In this document: positions 55,765 through 64,000 of the stretch, in pieces
Position numbering within the stretch: position 1 is the first letter of the stretch
How the letters are laid out: every line of letters starts with the position of its first letter
Assembly (NCBI GenBank): GCA_958450325.1
Contig: OY288247.1
Coordinates: 60,825,701 to 60,889,700 of the forward strand
Length of the DNA stretch: 64,000 nt
Origin: Agrostemma githago
Taxonomy: Eukaryota > Streptophyta > Magnoliopsida > Caryophyllales > Caryophyllaceae
Direction of reading: 5' to 3'
Made by a program: the position numbers and the translations under genes
The notes under the pieces: generated by a model
Database searches by the model: none
Seen by the model: only the letters and a program-made list of their open reading frames with translations
What the model was told of the DNA's origin: nothing

Positions 55765-56526
55765 ATGAATTTGTGGTGTCCCCAACTTGATAATGAGTTA
55801 CTACATCACTATTTTGGAAGGCTCACGGAGTATGTACTAGAACGTCCATATATACATACGAGCAACGAAAAACTCTTGGTAAAGATTTACCATAACTTTA
55901 ATCTAGCAACTCAAATCGATTTGCAAGTTAAATGTGAAGGTAGATTTCTGGAGTTAAGTCAAAGTGAAAAGTGGGATATGGTTGATCTTTTGGTTATTAA
56001 CGCTCGAGAACTAGAGATAAGCATTTTATTTCTTGAACTCCCCCAATATTTCGAGAATGCTCCAAGCCATGAGCCTATTTCGAGTGATGATGTACCCGAA
56101 AATGAAATTTCTTCCTCCCTTAACCATGACGATGGTGCTCCACTTGATGATGAAGGGGAGGTAAGAAACTCATTTTTGTTGACTTTGTCGTATATTGAAC
56201 CCGAATTTGATTTGCCATCGCCCACAGGTGAGGATGATATTTTATGGGATTTGAATGACACATTAGTAAGGAGTAGGGAAAAGGAAAACTTGTTTGAGAT
56301 GACCCCGTTGGTTAAAGACCCATACCATGAATCCGTATTTATTTTTGATAATTTTTTAGACACGGATAATAACATTCTACATTCTTGTATATTCATGTGG
56401 GGTGTATGGTATCTTCTTATTATAAGCTTTTATAGAGTTTTCACTAACTCTTTTGCTAGCTTATTTGACCGTCTCTTAAGGGCACTAACTTGCTCCGATT
56501 TTAATATAAAATGGATTACTTTATAA
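55765..56526 (+). CDS. Short gag-like protein
   Basis: 254 codons from ATG 55765 (MNLWCPQLDN). Residues about 10-85 (HHYFGRLTEYVLERP, then KLLVKIYHNFNLATQ and SEKWDMVDLL) follow the pattern of the C-terminal half of the retrotransposon gag core, where a gag frame ends in a helix with E.W.L. The remainder is acidic, then has a hydrophobic stretch near residue 210. No zinc knuckle. It is intact, which suggests the protein, or the frame, has been kept during spread of this non-autonomous family. Confidence 0.55.
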   Translation: MNLWCPQLDNELLHHYFGRLTEYVLERPYIHTSNEKLLVKIYHNFNLATQIDLQVKCEGRFLELSQSEKWDMVDLLVINARELEISILFLELPQYFENAPSHEPISSDDVPENEISSSLNHDDGAPLDDEGEVRNSFLLTLSYIEPEFDLPSPTGEDDILWDLNDTLVRSREKENLFEMTPLVKDPYHESVFIFDNFLDTDNNILHSCIFMWGVWYLLIISFYRVFTNSFASLFDRLLRALTCSDFNIKWITL

Positions 56527-56593
56527 AAGGGGTAGTGTTGTGTGACCCCATACACGTTCTTTAATGAATAAGCGTCGTGCGGGACATTAAACC

Positions 56594-56796
56594 AGCGCTT
56601 ACGGGAGGCAACCCGGGTTTTGCTATTTGATGCATTTGTTGTTTTTGAATAAGGTAGTTTGTAGATGAAGATAGACGGGGATCTAAGGAAAGCGGTCAAC
56701 GAAATCCATCTTTTTGGCCCAAATTGCGAAGATTAAATCCGTTCTCCCTATGTCGAGCCACGACTTTAACTAAGGCGCTTGTCGGGAGACAACCCG
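56594..56796 (+). repeat. Pair of GCGCTT-linked CGGG/CCCG hairpins after the ORF
   Basis: GCGCTTACGGGAGGCAACCCG (near 56596) and GCGCTTGTCGGGAGACAACC (near 56776) share GCGCTT, a four-pair CGGG/CCCG stem (56602-56615 and 56783-56796) and loop AGRCAA. They are the best-conserved non-coding blocks between ORF and LTR. Confidence 0.7.
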
Positions 56797-58710
56797 TCTT
56801 TTCTTTTAATTGATTTTCCGCCTTTTAAGTTATTTACTTTAGAATAATTTTCTTCATTTTTCTATTTTGTAGGTACGGTTCTCGATTATGAAATCAACCA
56901 TAATTTGGAACATAAATGTATACAAAAAAAAACACAAAGTAATCAAAAGTCGCATATGAACTGACCATCATCACTAGACTAGCAATCAGTTGGCAGCGGC
57001 CAACCACGACCATTGGAGGCGGACCCTTTGCAGCTGGGCGCGGAGTACGAACAGGGGGGGGTATCATGATGCCCCTGGTGGTACGTTTTGGCCGCTGAGT
57101 GCGGATTGTTAGCCACTGGGCGCAGCAATTCTGGCCGCTGGCAGCGGCAGATTCCTCTAGGCGCAACGTCGATCAAGCTTCAGGTACATATTCTTCTTCT
57201 TTAAACTCATTTCTTTCCCTACAATTGCCAGTATATGAAAAATCAAAAGAAACCGCAAAATCTTGCATCCACAAACCTTCATTAATTCAAATCAGTTTTT
57301 ATTCAAACAAACCAATTTTAGTTTCAAAAATAAATTAAAATATCTAACCTCCTCCAAATTTCTTCTTTCATTCATGTCACCTGCTCTTTTCACACATATT
57401 TGTTCCCCAATTCAGTACATTCCGCCTGACCCTTCCTTTTCTAGATTTCGAGAATTTTGAATTTTGCTAAGAATTTTGGAAGTTCTTGGATTTGATTTTT
57501 GGGGATTGGGTGAGATTTGTTGTTGGCATTGTGTTCGTGCTGTGATTTCCAATTGTTGAGGGCGATTTGAAGTGTGAGTGTGAAATACTGAAATTGTAGT
57601 GTGAGCTGTCGATTCTAAGTTGAGTTGAACTCGATGATGTGAAATACTTGAGTGAGATATGCAGAGAGACTGGAATTTGAGTGAGATTCAGGGGTGTTGT
57701 TTTTATTGTCAAGTGGATGATAGTGTGCTTAGTTGACTTTTTGAAGCAATCGGTGTAGTCAATGGTGGGTAATTTGTCGAATGTGTTATTGTTGGCGAGG
57801 GTTGTGTATGGAGTATACTTACTTATTTGTCACTATGGCTCAAGCAAAATAAACCAAGCAAAAAATTGCACCCAATCCTATCACTAGGACCGTTTAAGAG
57901 TCGTGAAACTATCAAGCTGATGACGAACCACAACACCAGCCACTATCCAAATTATCATCCCAAAAAAAAAAGAATCACTTACTTTAATAAAACAAGATGA
58001 GAGGTGTTGTAAAGATGACGGTTTGTATGACCCGAGTTGCTAGAGAAGAGGCATGCGCCTTCAAGAGTGGTGATATCGAGATGCCCATTGGTACTTGATT
58101 GCTTGATATGTTCTTTCTTCTCATTTTCTATGTCTTTTTCTTTATTTTTCCTCACATTGAGGACAATGTGGAGATTAAGCATGAGGAGTGGAATATACTT
58201 GTATATATGTTATTTAATATTTCTAAAAAACGAAGAAAAAAAATTGAAAAAGAGAGAAAAAAACTCGGCTAGGTGAAAACTCGCAAGGGCGAGCGCCTAG
58301 GCAAAATCGAAAACCCGCAAGGGCGTGCGATTTAGGCAAAATGAGGGAATTAGGAAAAAAAGAAATCATAATTTGATTACTATTTTTACTATTTCTTCAT
58401 GATTCGGGAGTCATAAGGAGGTTAGAAGGGTGATTCAGGTTTAGGATCATCTTAGAGATGGAGTAATAAGGGAATGTCAACTACATATGTTTTTATTTGT
58501 CAAATATTGTTATGTAGTTGGATATTGTGATTGGTTGTGAGTGAGCATTAATTGTAGTGTGGTCTTGGTGAATAAGTTATTCTGTCTCTTTGACCATATA
58601 TTTTGAAGGATGGTATAAGGAGGGGGTGTGAGAGTCGAGAGTATGTAGTTGTTGGTTCTATCAAGCTAGCCACGCTTCATTGTATAGACCTTGTGAAGGA
58701 TCGTTATTTT
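56797..58710 (+). other. Non-coding internal region of the second non-autonomous element
   Basis: Contains GC-rich CCGCTGGCAGCGG palindromes at about 56985-57150 in the reverse sense of those in the LTR, a hairpin plus purine tract at 58153-58191, and a repeated AACTCGCAAGGGCGAGCGCC-like block near 58265-58330. No ORF with support. Confidence 0.6.
58153..58191 (+). promoter_or_regulatory. AGGA-loop hairpin and internal purine tract
   Basis: CACATTG-AGGA-CAATGTG (58153-58170), then AAGCATGAGGAGTGG (58177-58191). Same layout as 49018-49056 in the other element. Confidence 0.7.
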
Positions 58711-58717
58711 GATTTAT

Positions 58718-58757
58718 TTTACTCGAGGACGAGTAAAGGTCTAAGCGTGGGGATGTT
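58718..58757 (+). promoter_or_regulatory. AGGA-loop hairpin and 3' polypurine tract
   Basis: TTTACTCG-AGGA-CGAGTAAA (58718-58737), then AAGCGTGGGGATGTT (58743-58757) directly before the LTR. Confidence 0.8.
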
Positions 58758-60124
58758 TGATTAGTCTAGTTTAGTAGGGATTAATAAGGGTCATTTAGTT
58801 TACTATTTTGTAGTTTTGGGTGTGTTTTGAAGGATTTTGGTGCATATGTCCAAATTGATGAGTTAATATAATAAAATGTGTAATTAGGTGGATTAAAGGG
58901 TGAAAAGTAATATGGGTTGTAATTGAAATGTTTATTGGGTTAGAGTATCAACAATCTTTTGGAAATGAAGACAAATCAAGACCAAAGTCAAAGTGGAAAG
59001 CCAGACCACATAGAAGAAAGAAGTGGAGGATTTTCCAAATTCCGCTGCCAGCGGATTTCCAAAAATCCGCTGCCAGCGGCAGATATTTGTGCATAGGATT
59101 CTTTATTGGATTCTTTATCGCATATGATCCTTTCTCTAGTCTTTTGTTCTTCTTCTTTACTCACCTCTTTTATTATTATTCTTCATTATGATCATTTTTT
59201 TGAGGATTAAAGACCATTGATGGAGATGCCTCATTAGTGGCTATATAAAGGAGGAGAATTCATCATCACAATCATCATCCAACACATCAATCATCACTTG
59301 TAACTCTCAAAAACATATATAGTTTCTATCACTTTTTCTAGTTTATTTTGCAAGTAGTTCATTTGTATGGAGGGCTAAGTTCTTATTCTTGGAACAAGTA
59401 GTTGAAGCCTTTCAAGTTGGTGAATTGTAAGACTCATTTCTATTTTACTTTTATATTAGAATATCAAGTTTAATTTGCATTATTTCTTGGTTTGTTAATT
59501 CATCTTCTAGCTTGATCACCTAGTTTTTGTTATTGATAAACCATTGCTAGAATAGTTAAATGAATCTTTTGTTTGTTTAACTATATCCGAGTAGCAAAGA
59601 TAATTCGCCAATTCGTATGCTTTTCATCGTTGTTGAGTTATAAGGATGAAACTTGTGTGAAACAAAGTGATACCGCTTGAGTATCATTCTTTCATCTTTG
59701 CTAAATTCCATCGTTCTAATCTACATATTGATATGATTTAGACGCTTGATTTAAATTGACAATATCGTAAGGGTTATTTGAGTATGGTTCTCATATCTTC
59801 TAACTATTAATAAGTGGAATTAGAAGTCGATTAAACTTCATAGCAAAGTATTCTAATATACATTGTGAAATAGATGAGTCAATATCAATTCGTTAAACTT
59901 GTGGTAGATATTGCTTGGTCCAAGTATTTTTCTAATAATTGTTGCATCGTTCATTCATATTAGTTTATTTTGTTTTGTTAATTTATTTCATTAGTTTATT
60001 AGTATTAATTGAAATCACTAAAATCTCCCCATTTGGTTACTTACATATATTGATTTACACACACTTAAACGACATAGTTACCTTCCTTGTGGGTTCGACC
60101 CCTACTTTCACTAACTACTAGTTT
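58758..60124 (+). repeat. 3' LTR of the second non-autonomous element, truncated
   Basis: Matches the 5' LTR from TGATTAGTC to CTAGTTT, then stops. Its palindrome cluster (59042-59079) has two full units against two full plus one half unit in the 5' LTR. Confidence 0.85.
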
Positions 60125-60140
60125 CTTGGCTTGTTACCTT

Positions 60141-60376
60141 CCTTAGAAACACATTCACGTATGTGAATAATATTCTTTTACTATTAGACATACTCTTACT
60201 GTTATGTAATTCTCTAATTTGGTGTCATTATCCATGTCACTAAAATCGACCTGTGCATCGCACGAGTTTTCCAACTAGTTATCAATGATTTTCGACAAGC
60301 AATCGATATGAGCTACAATAATTTCATGGCCTGTAACTCCATGGTGGTTGAAGGTATGACTCTCTTGTTAGCAGCT
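60141..60376 (+). repeat. Right copy of the duplicated flank
   Basis: Second copy of 53969-54222. It is followed by TTGGTGAGCCTCCCC and more flank, so this copy appears to keep the original pre-insertion context. Confidence 0.9.
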
Positions 60377-60926
60377 TGGTGAGCCTCCCCGAAGGTTATC
60401 TTCACTTATTAGCTGCCTCCACTGGCCGCCTAGTCCTCCTTGAAGCCATCTCCGGATCAACAACGACAAGTATTAAGAAGTGTTATCTTTGTCTTCTCTA
60501 TTACTACGAATTTTCACAGTTTTTCTCCAAAGTATATCCTTAGACATTTTAATCAGTGCACTCCCGAAATAGTCGCTAATGCACGACATCATTGATAAAA
60601 CTTGGTTTTACCGTTGAAAAAAAAGCTAGTTTTGACACTATTCACTCACCGAATTTGTTTTAAGTTGTTAGAAACTTAGAATCCAACCAAAGTATGGTGT
60701 TTTGTAATTTTTTTTATTTATCACTCGTAAAACGGATGTTTGGCAAAACATTTTTTTTTATGTAAGGCGGAGTTTCACCGAAAAAAACTCAGTTATAAAA
60801 CACTTGCGCCCCACCCCATGGCTGAGTAATCAGAGCAAAACCCTAATTATAATTGGTCTCCTCCATTGGTGAACCCTCCTCCTAAACCCTTGCATACCAA
60901 ACCTGAGCTTGAAATAAAATCCAGGA
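60377..60926 (+). promoter_or_regulatory. Upstream region, promoter and 5' UTR of the arginine methyltransferase gene
   Basis: TATAAAA at 60793-60799 suggests a start near 60825. AAAACCCTAA at 60837-60846 is a telo-box-like element, common close to start sites of plant housekeeping genes. The 5' UTR of about 100 bases has no upstream ATG that I consider important. 60377-60790 holds nothing else recognisable. Confidence 0.6.
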
Positions 60927-63881
60927 ATGGGTCGTAACAAGAACAAGAACCCAGTTGCCCAAAACAGTCACAACCTTGAAAACCTAGATTCAAACATGAG
61001 TGTTGATGATGAAACTCATGGAGAAGCTGCAGAAAGCTCCAACCACCTTTGTGCTTCAATGGTGGAAGTTAATGATTCTGTCATTGCTAAAGATGATAGG
61101 ACCAGCGCAGATTATTACTTTGATTCATACTCTCACTTTGGTACCCTCCTTTTTCAGCTTTTAGTAAAGTTTCAAACTTTTGTTTCCCTACTTGCTGGGT
61201 TTTTCTGCTTGCTTTTGTTTTATGCTCTTGAGTTTCTAGTCTTTGTTTACAGGGATTCTGACTGTTGTGCATCGTGTGCTACGTTTTGAATTAAATTGGT
61301 GAAAAGTATATTTGTACTGCTCGTATTTAACTCAATATACTTGGAATCTCAAATTGAACCTTCATTGCTTATGAAATAACATTAAATCTGGGACTTGAAA
61401 CGCCTTTTTTTTTTTGGTGAGAAAGCTTCAAGTTGGAAGGCTGTCATGTGTGTCATGTCAAATTTTGAGGGTGTCAAACACGCAATGCCCTACCACCAAA
61501 GTGAAGTCAAAGTAAGAACGAGACTTACTTCAAGTGCTAATAGCTTCGGCTCTTACTCACAACATAGTGCCCTCATTTTAAACAATAACAAGTGTAGTCA
61601 AAGTGAGATAGATACAAAGTAATGACTACGGACAGAGTATATAGTGCAAGGAATTGGATCACGTCTCTTAAGGGCATTTGGTTCATCAATTTTGGGATAA
61701 GGCATGAGTTTGGAATGAGTTAAAATCATGTTTGTTTGCAAAATAATTAGTTTCCATGCTTATACCTCAAACCCAATTATGGGTTTCTCGTACCAAGGAG
61801 GGAGGTATAAGGTTGATACCCATGAAATATACTCCCCCGTTTCATTCATTTGTATACATTTACTTTTTTGACACTATTCCTAAGTGAGGAGAATCTTAAA
61901 TATAACTTCTAATATATAAGATAAATCACAGCCATGTATGATCTTATTTAAATTGTCTAATCGAGTGAATATCAAATTTTTGGAATTTTTAGTACTCGTA
62001 ATATCTAACTAAAGATAGGCCAAAGAAAGCGAGCATCGATGTACGTGCCTAAAGTAAATGTATACAAATGAATGGAATGAAGGGAGTATTTGATTAAAGC
62101 ATACCTTCCATTAACTTAATCAGTATATTAAAAATAATTATTTTAAATGTGCTTTTGTATAGTTTTTTTGACACTGGTCAAGTTTAGACCTAATAACACC
62201 TAAAATTGAAACAAACATTGGGGATGATAACCAAATTCCAACCCCATACCACCTTGTTATGATTCCTTATTCTAAACCTATACCTATACATGAAACAAAT
62301 GACCCTTATTTACGTATACTTGACGTATAATAGTTTGAAAAATAATCTAGTTCTTGGTGTCCATTTAAGCTGTTCTCCAATAAAGTTTTTTTGGGAGTTT
62401 CGATTGCTATAGATGGTTACATGGTTAGATTGGAAATTGTTTATTTTGTTTAGTTTTGTGTTTTCATTCATAGGTTGTATGCATAGTGAAAACTAGTTTA
62501 CATCTCGTGCAATTGTATGGTTTTTATAGTGGGAGGTATAAATGAATAAACAACTAAAATAATCGTAATTTTATAGAATTTGGATTGAATGTTAAAATAT
62601 ACTCGTAACATATAAGGATAGTATTAGGGATTTCCTCTCTTGTACCCCACTTAGCTATTGTATTTTCTCACTTATACCTTTTTTTTAAAAGAAAAAAACT
62701 TTGACTAGCCCACCTCTTGGCTATGACTCAAAAAAAGAAAACTCCAAATCAAAATCTCGTAAATACAATCAATTTGAAAAAAAAATCACCACTTTTGGAA
62801 CAAGTTTATTCTGCAAAAAAAAATCACCAAGAATTACTAGTCAAAGTTTATTCTGCAAAAAAAACAACAATGATTTTGTTTTCCCACACGAAGATCTCAT
62901 AAAAATGAGCAATATGGAAGAACAAAAATGATTGTTTTTCGGAAACCGTAGCTAAGAATTATGTTCTGTCAATTTTTTGTGAGAGGTACACGTGAGAATG
63001 CTCTCTGCCAAATAGTTGATGAGTACAAATAAGATAATTCCTTGGTATCATATGAGATCAAGATGTAGAAAAAAGAAAAGTTAACTCTTTTAATTAACAT
63101 AATTGATTGATTGATTGACTCTTAGTTAATCCGGATCAAATTTAATAAAATTCATGCAATTATTTTTATAGGTTTTTTCTATTTTATAATTTCTCATTAA
63201 TATTTTGTATTATTTAAATTTTATAATTATAACTACGGAGTAGTTAGTTACTCCGTATTATTAATTTGTTTCCTTAGTTATTTGTTTTCTTAATTATAAG
63301 AAGAGTGTTTTTGGAGGGATTTTCTTAGTAAAGTTATTCCTTTCGCAGTAAGGAGAGTTTTGTATGTATGGATGACTGGCTTGTAATAGTTTGCCTGGAC
63401 GTGTACTACTTTTGGATATGGGACACTTCCACTAACTTATCGTGAAGTGTAAGTGAATTATGTGATCTCTAAACCTCCATTGCTAGGCCATCTTGATGCT
63501 TAATCACTATCCTGGGTCTCTCTTTATAATGGCTACATTTTCCATGTTTCCGTATCTATGTTGCATCGATTGCTTATAATATACTCCCTCCATACTATTT
63601 GATCTGCTGAATTTGTTTTTCAACCAAATTTTTAGTATATGGAGGGGAACCATACTCACCAATGGTATTTCTTACACAAAATGGGAATGTGGTGAATCTA
63701 CATGAATAGAGCTTATACAGGAAACATCAAGTAATTTTGTATAGCTTATTCTCCCAGATGTCTTGCTGGATAATAATATGGATGGGGGAGTAATTTAACC
63801 AGTGTCTTGATACTGATACATTGTTTTGGCATCTCATATGCTAATCATGTTCTTCTGTTTGTCTTTACAGGTATCCATGAA
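60927..63881 (+). CDS. Protein arginine N-methyltransferase (type I, PRMT1-like), exons 1 and 2, 3' incomplete
   Basis: Exon 1 is 60927-61140 (71 codons plus one base): a Ser/Asn-rich tail, then DDRTSADYYFDSYSHF. This contains the YFxxY helix signature at the start of the type I PRMT catalytic domain and is nearly what plant PRMT1 homologues have. The intron begins GTACCC at 61141. The expected next residues Gly-Ile-His-Glu are encoded at 63871-63881 (GTATCCATGAA), preceded by TTTACAG and followed by GTACGT, so exon 2 would be only 11 nt. The rest lies beyond the window. The enzyme transfers methyl groups from S-adenosylmethionine to arginines of histone H4 and RNA-binding proteins, giving asymmetric dimethylarginine. 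Confidence 0.85.
61671..62306. mobile_element. MITE with AGGGCATTTGGTTCAT ends, split by a Stowaway-like element
   Basis: Left end AGGGCATTTGGTTCAT; the inverse of the right end reads AGGGTCATTTGTTTCAT. About 380 bp after removing the inner element. Target duplication is not clear. The ends resemble PIF/Harbinger- or hAT-type MITEs; I cannot decide. Confidence 0.55.
61832..62086. mobile_element. Stowaway-like MITE
   Basis: 255 bp, flanked by TA on both sides (61830-61831 and 62087-62088). The ends CTCCCCCGTTTCATTCATTT and the inverse CTCCCTTCATTCCATTCATT are inverted repeats of about 40 bp. The TA duplication and CTCCCTCCG-like ends are Tc1/mariner-Stowaway features. Confidence 0.85.
63584..63790. 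mobile_element. Second Stowaway-like MITE in intron 1
   Basis: Starts CTCCCTCCATACTATTTG and ends with the inverse of CTCCCCCATCCATATTATT, flanked by TA. It ends only 80 bases before the 11-nt exon. Confidence 0.7.
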
Positions 63882-64000
63882 GTACGTGTGACTTGTCAAC
63901 TCTTGGCTTTTGGTTCATGAATGTTTGGCTGTTAACCTTAATTTTCCAGATTTTTGGGAATTCTTCTACATACAGTACTTTGAAATTAAATACTTGATAT

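Larger units (their letters stand above)
54230..60124 (+). mobile_element. Non-autonomous Athila-like element with short gag-like ORF and truncated 3' LTR
   Basis: 5' LTR 54230-55663, primer site 55669-55686, one ORF, polypurine tract and a 3' LTR from 58758 that stops at 60124, about 70 bp short of its end. No polymerase genes. Target duplication is absent: instead a ~250-bp copy of the left flank follows. The LTRs differ by a few percent, so it is somewhat older than the 7.4-kb element. Confidence 0.85.
61141..63870 (+). other. Intron 1 of the arginine methyltransferase gene (2.73 kb)
   Basis: AT-rich, GT...AG bounded. It carries a nested MITE pair (61671-62306 with a Stowaway-like element inside), a second Stowaway-like element (63584-63790), and an A-rich stretch at 62690-62880 with GTTTATTCTGCAAAAAAAA present twice. 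Apparent ORFs inside it have no support. Confidence 0.75.

Noticed and set aside
62627..63012. Possible third Mutator-like MITE (GGGATTTCCTCTCTTGTACC at the left)
   Set aside because: The right end matches only weakly and no target duplication is visible.

Overview
This window is plant nuclear DNA. It holds LTR retrotransposons with plant-type lineages (Sirevirus Ty1/copia, Tat- and Athila-type Ty3/gypsy), a large fold-back DNA transposon, Stowaway-like and Mutator-like MITEs, and one host gene with plant-style introns at the far right. An angiosperm, probably a dicot, is the safest reading; I cannot name a species. There is no sign of prokaryotic, organellar or viral-genome organisation.

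Layout. 1-4651: 3' half of a Sirevirus (end of pol, an intact 506-codon envelope-like ORF, polypurine tract, 3' LTR with a striking hairpin array). 4652-8808: the 5' end of a minus-strand tRNA-Asp-primed (Athila-like) element, interrupted at 5301-7985 by a solo LTR with a perfect GCATT target duplication. 8834-9395: a Mutator-like MITE in a TA microsatellite. 9436-27990: an inverted-repeat DNA transposon complex made of two head-to-head copies, carrying dozens of a 14-bp TTGTAnnnTCAC motif and twin 49-codon ORFs. One copy is interrupted by a 670-bp MITE (9-bp duplication), the other by a complete 11.9-kb Tat-lineage element (15698-27610, AAGAT duplication). 28526-53316: one old minus-strand LTR, split first by a 15.1-kb Tat/Ogre-like element (29207-44329, CACGT duplication) and again by a 7.4-kb non-autonomous Athila-like element (44876-52295, AGAGT duplication). 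53969-60376: a second non-autonomous gag-only element whose 3' LTR is cut short and which lies between two copies of a ~250-bp flanking sequence. 60793-64000: promoter, first exon, long MITE-filled first intron and an 11-nt second exon of a type I protein arginine methyltransferase gene that runs off the right edge.

How the parts work together. The two Tat elements encode gag, protease, reverse transcriptase, RNase H and integrase on the plus strand. Each also carries, between pol and the 3' LTR, a separate antisense gene with a recognisable intron (a gypsy-type-transposon protein in one, a plant-mobile-domain protein in the other). All polyproteins are only lightly damaged, mostly by single stop codons, which fits the nearly identical LTR pairs. 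The two short elements have no pol and must be moved in trans.

The most unusual signal is that every LTR family here carries its own cluster of short self-complementary sequences. Stems covary while loops or cores stay fixed, copy number differs between the two LTRs of one element, and in three families the cluster ends within about 30-160 bp upstream of the TATA box. A second set of covarying hairpins with an AGGA or AGGG loop precedes each polypurine tract in the two non-autonomous elements.
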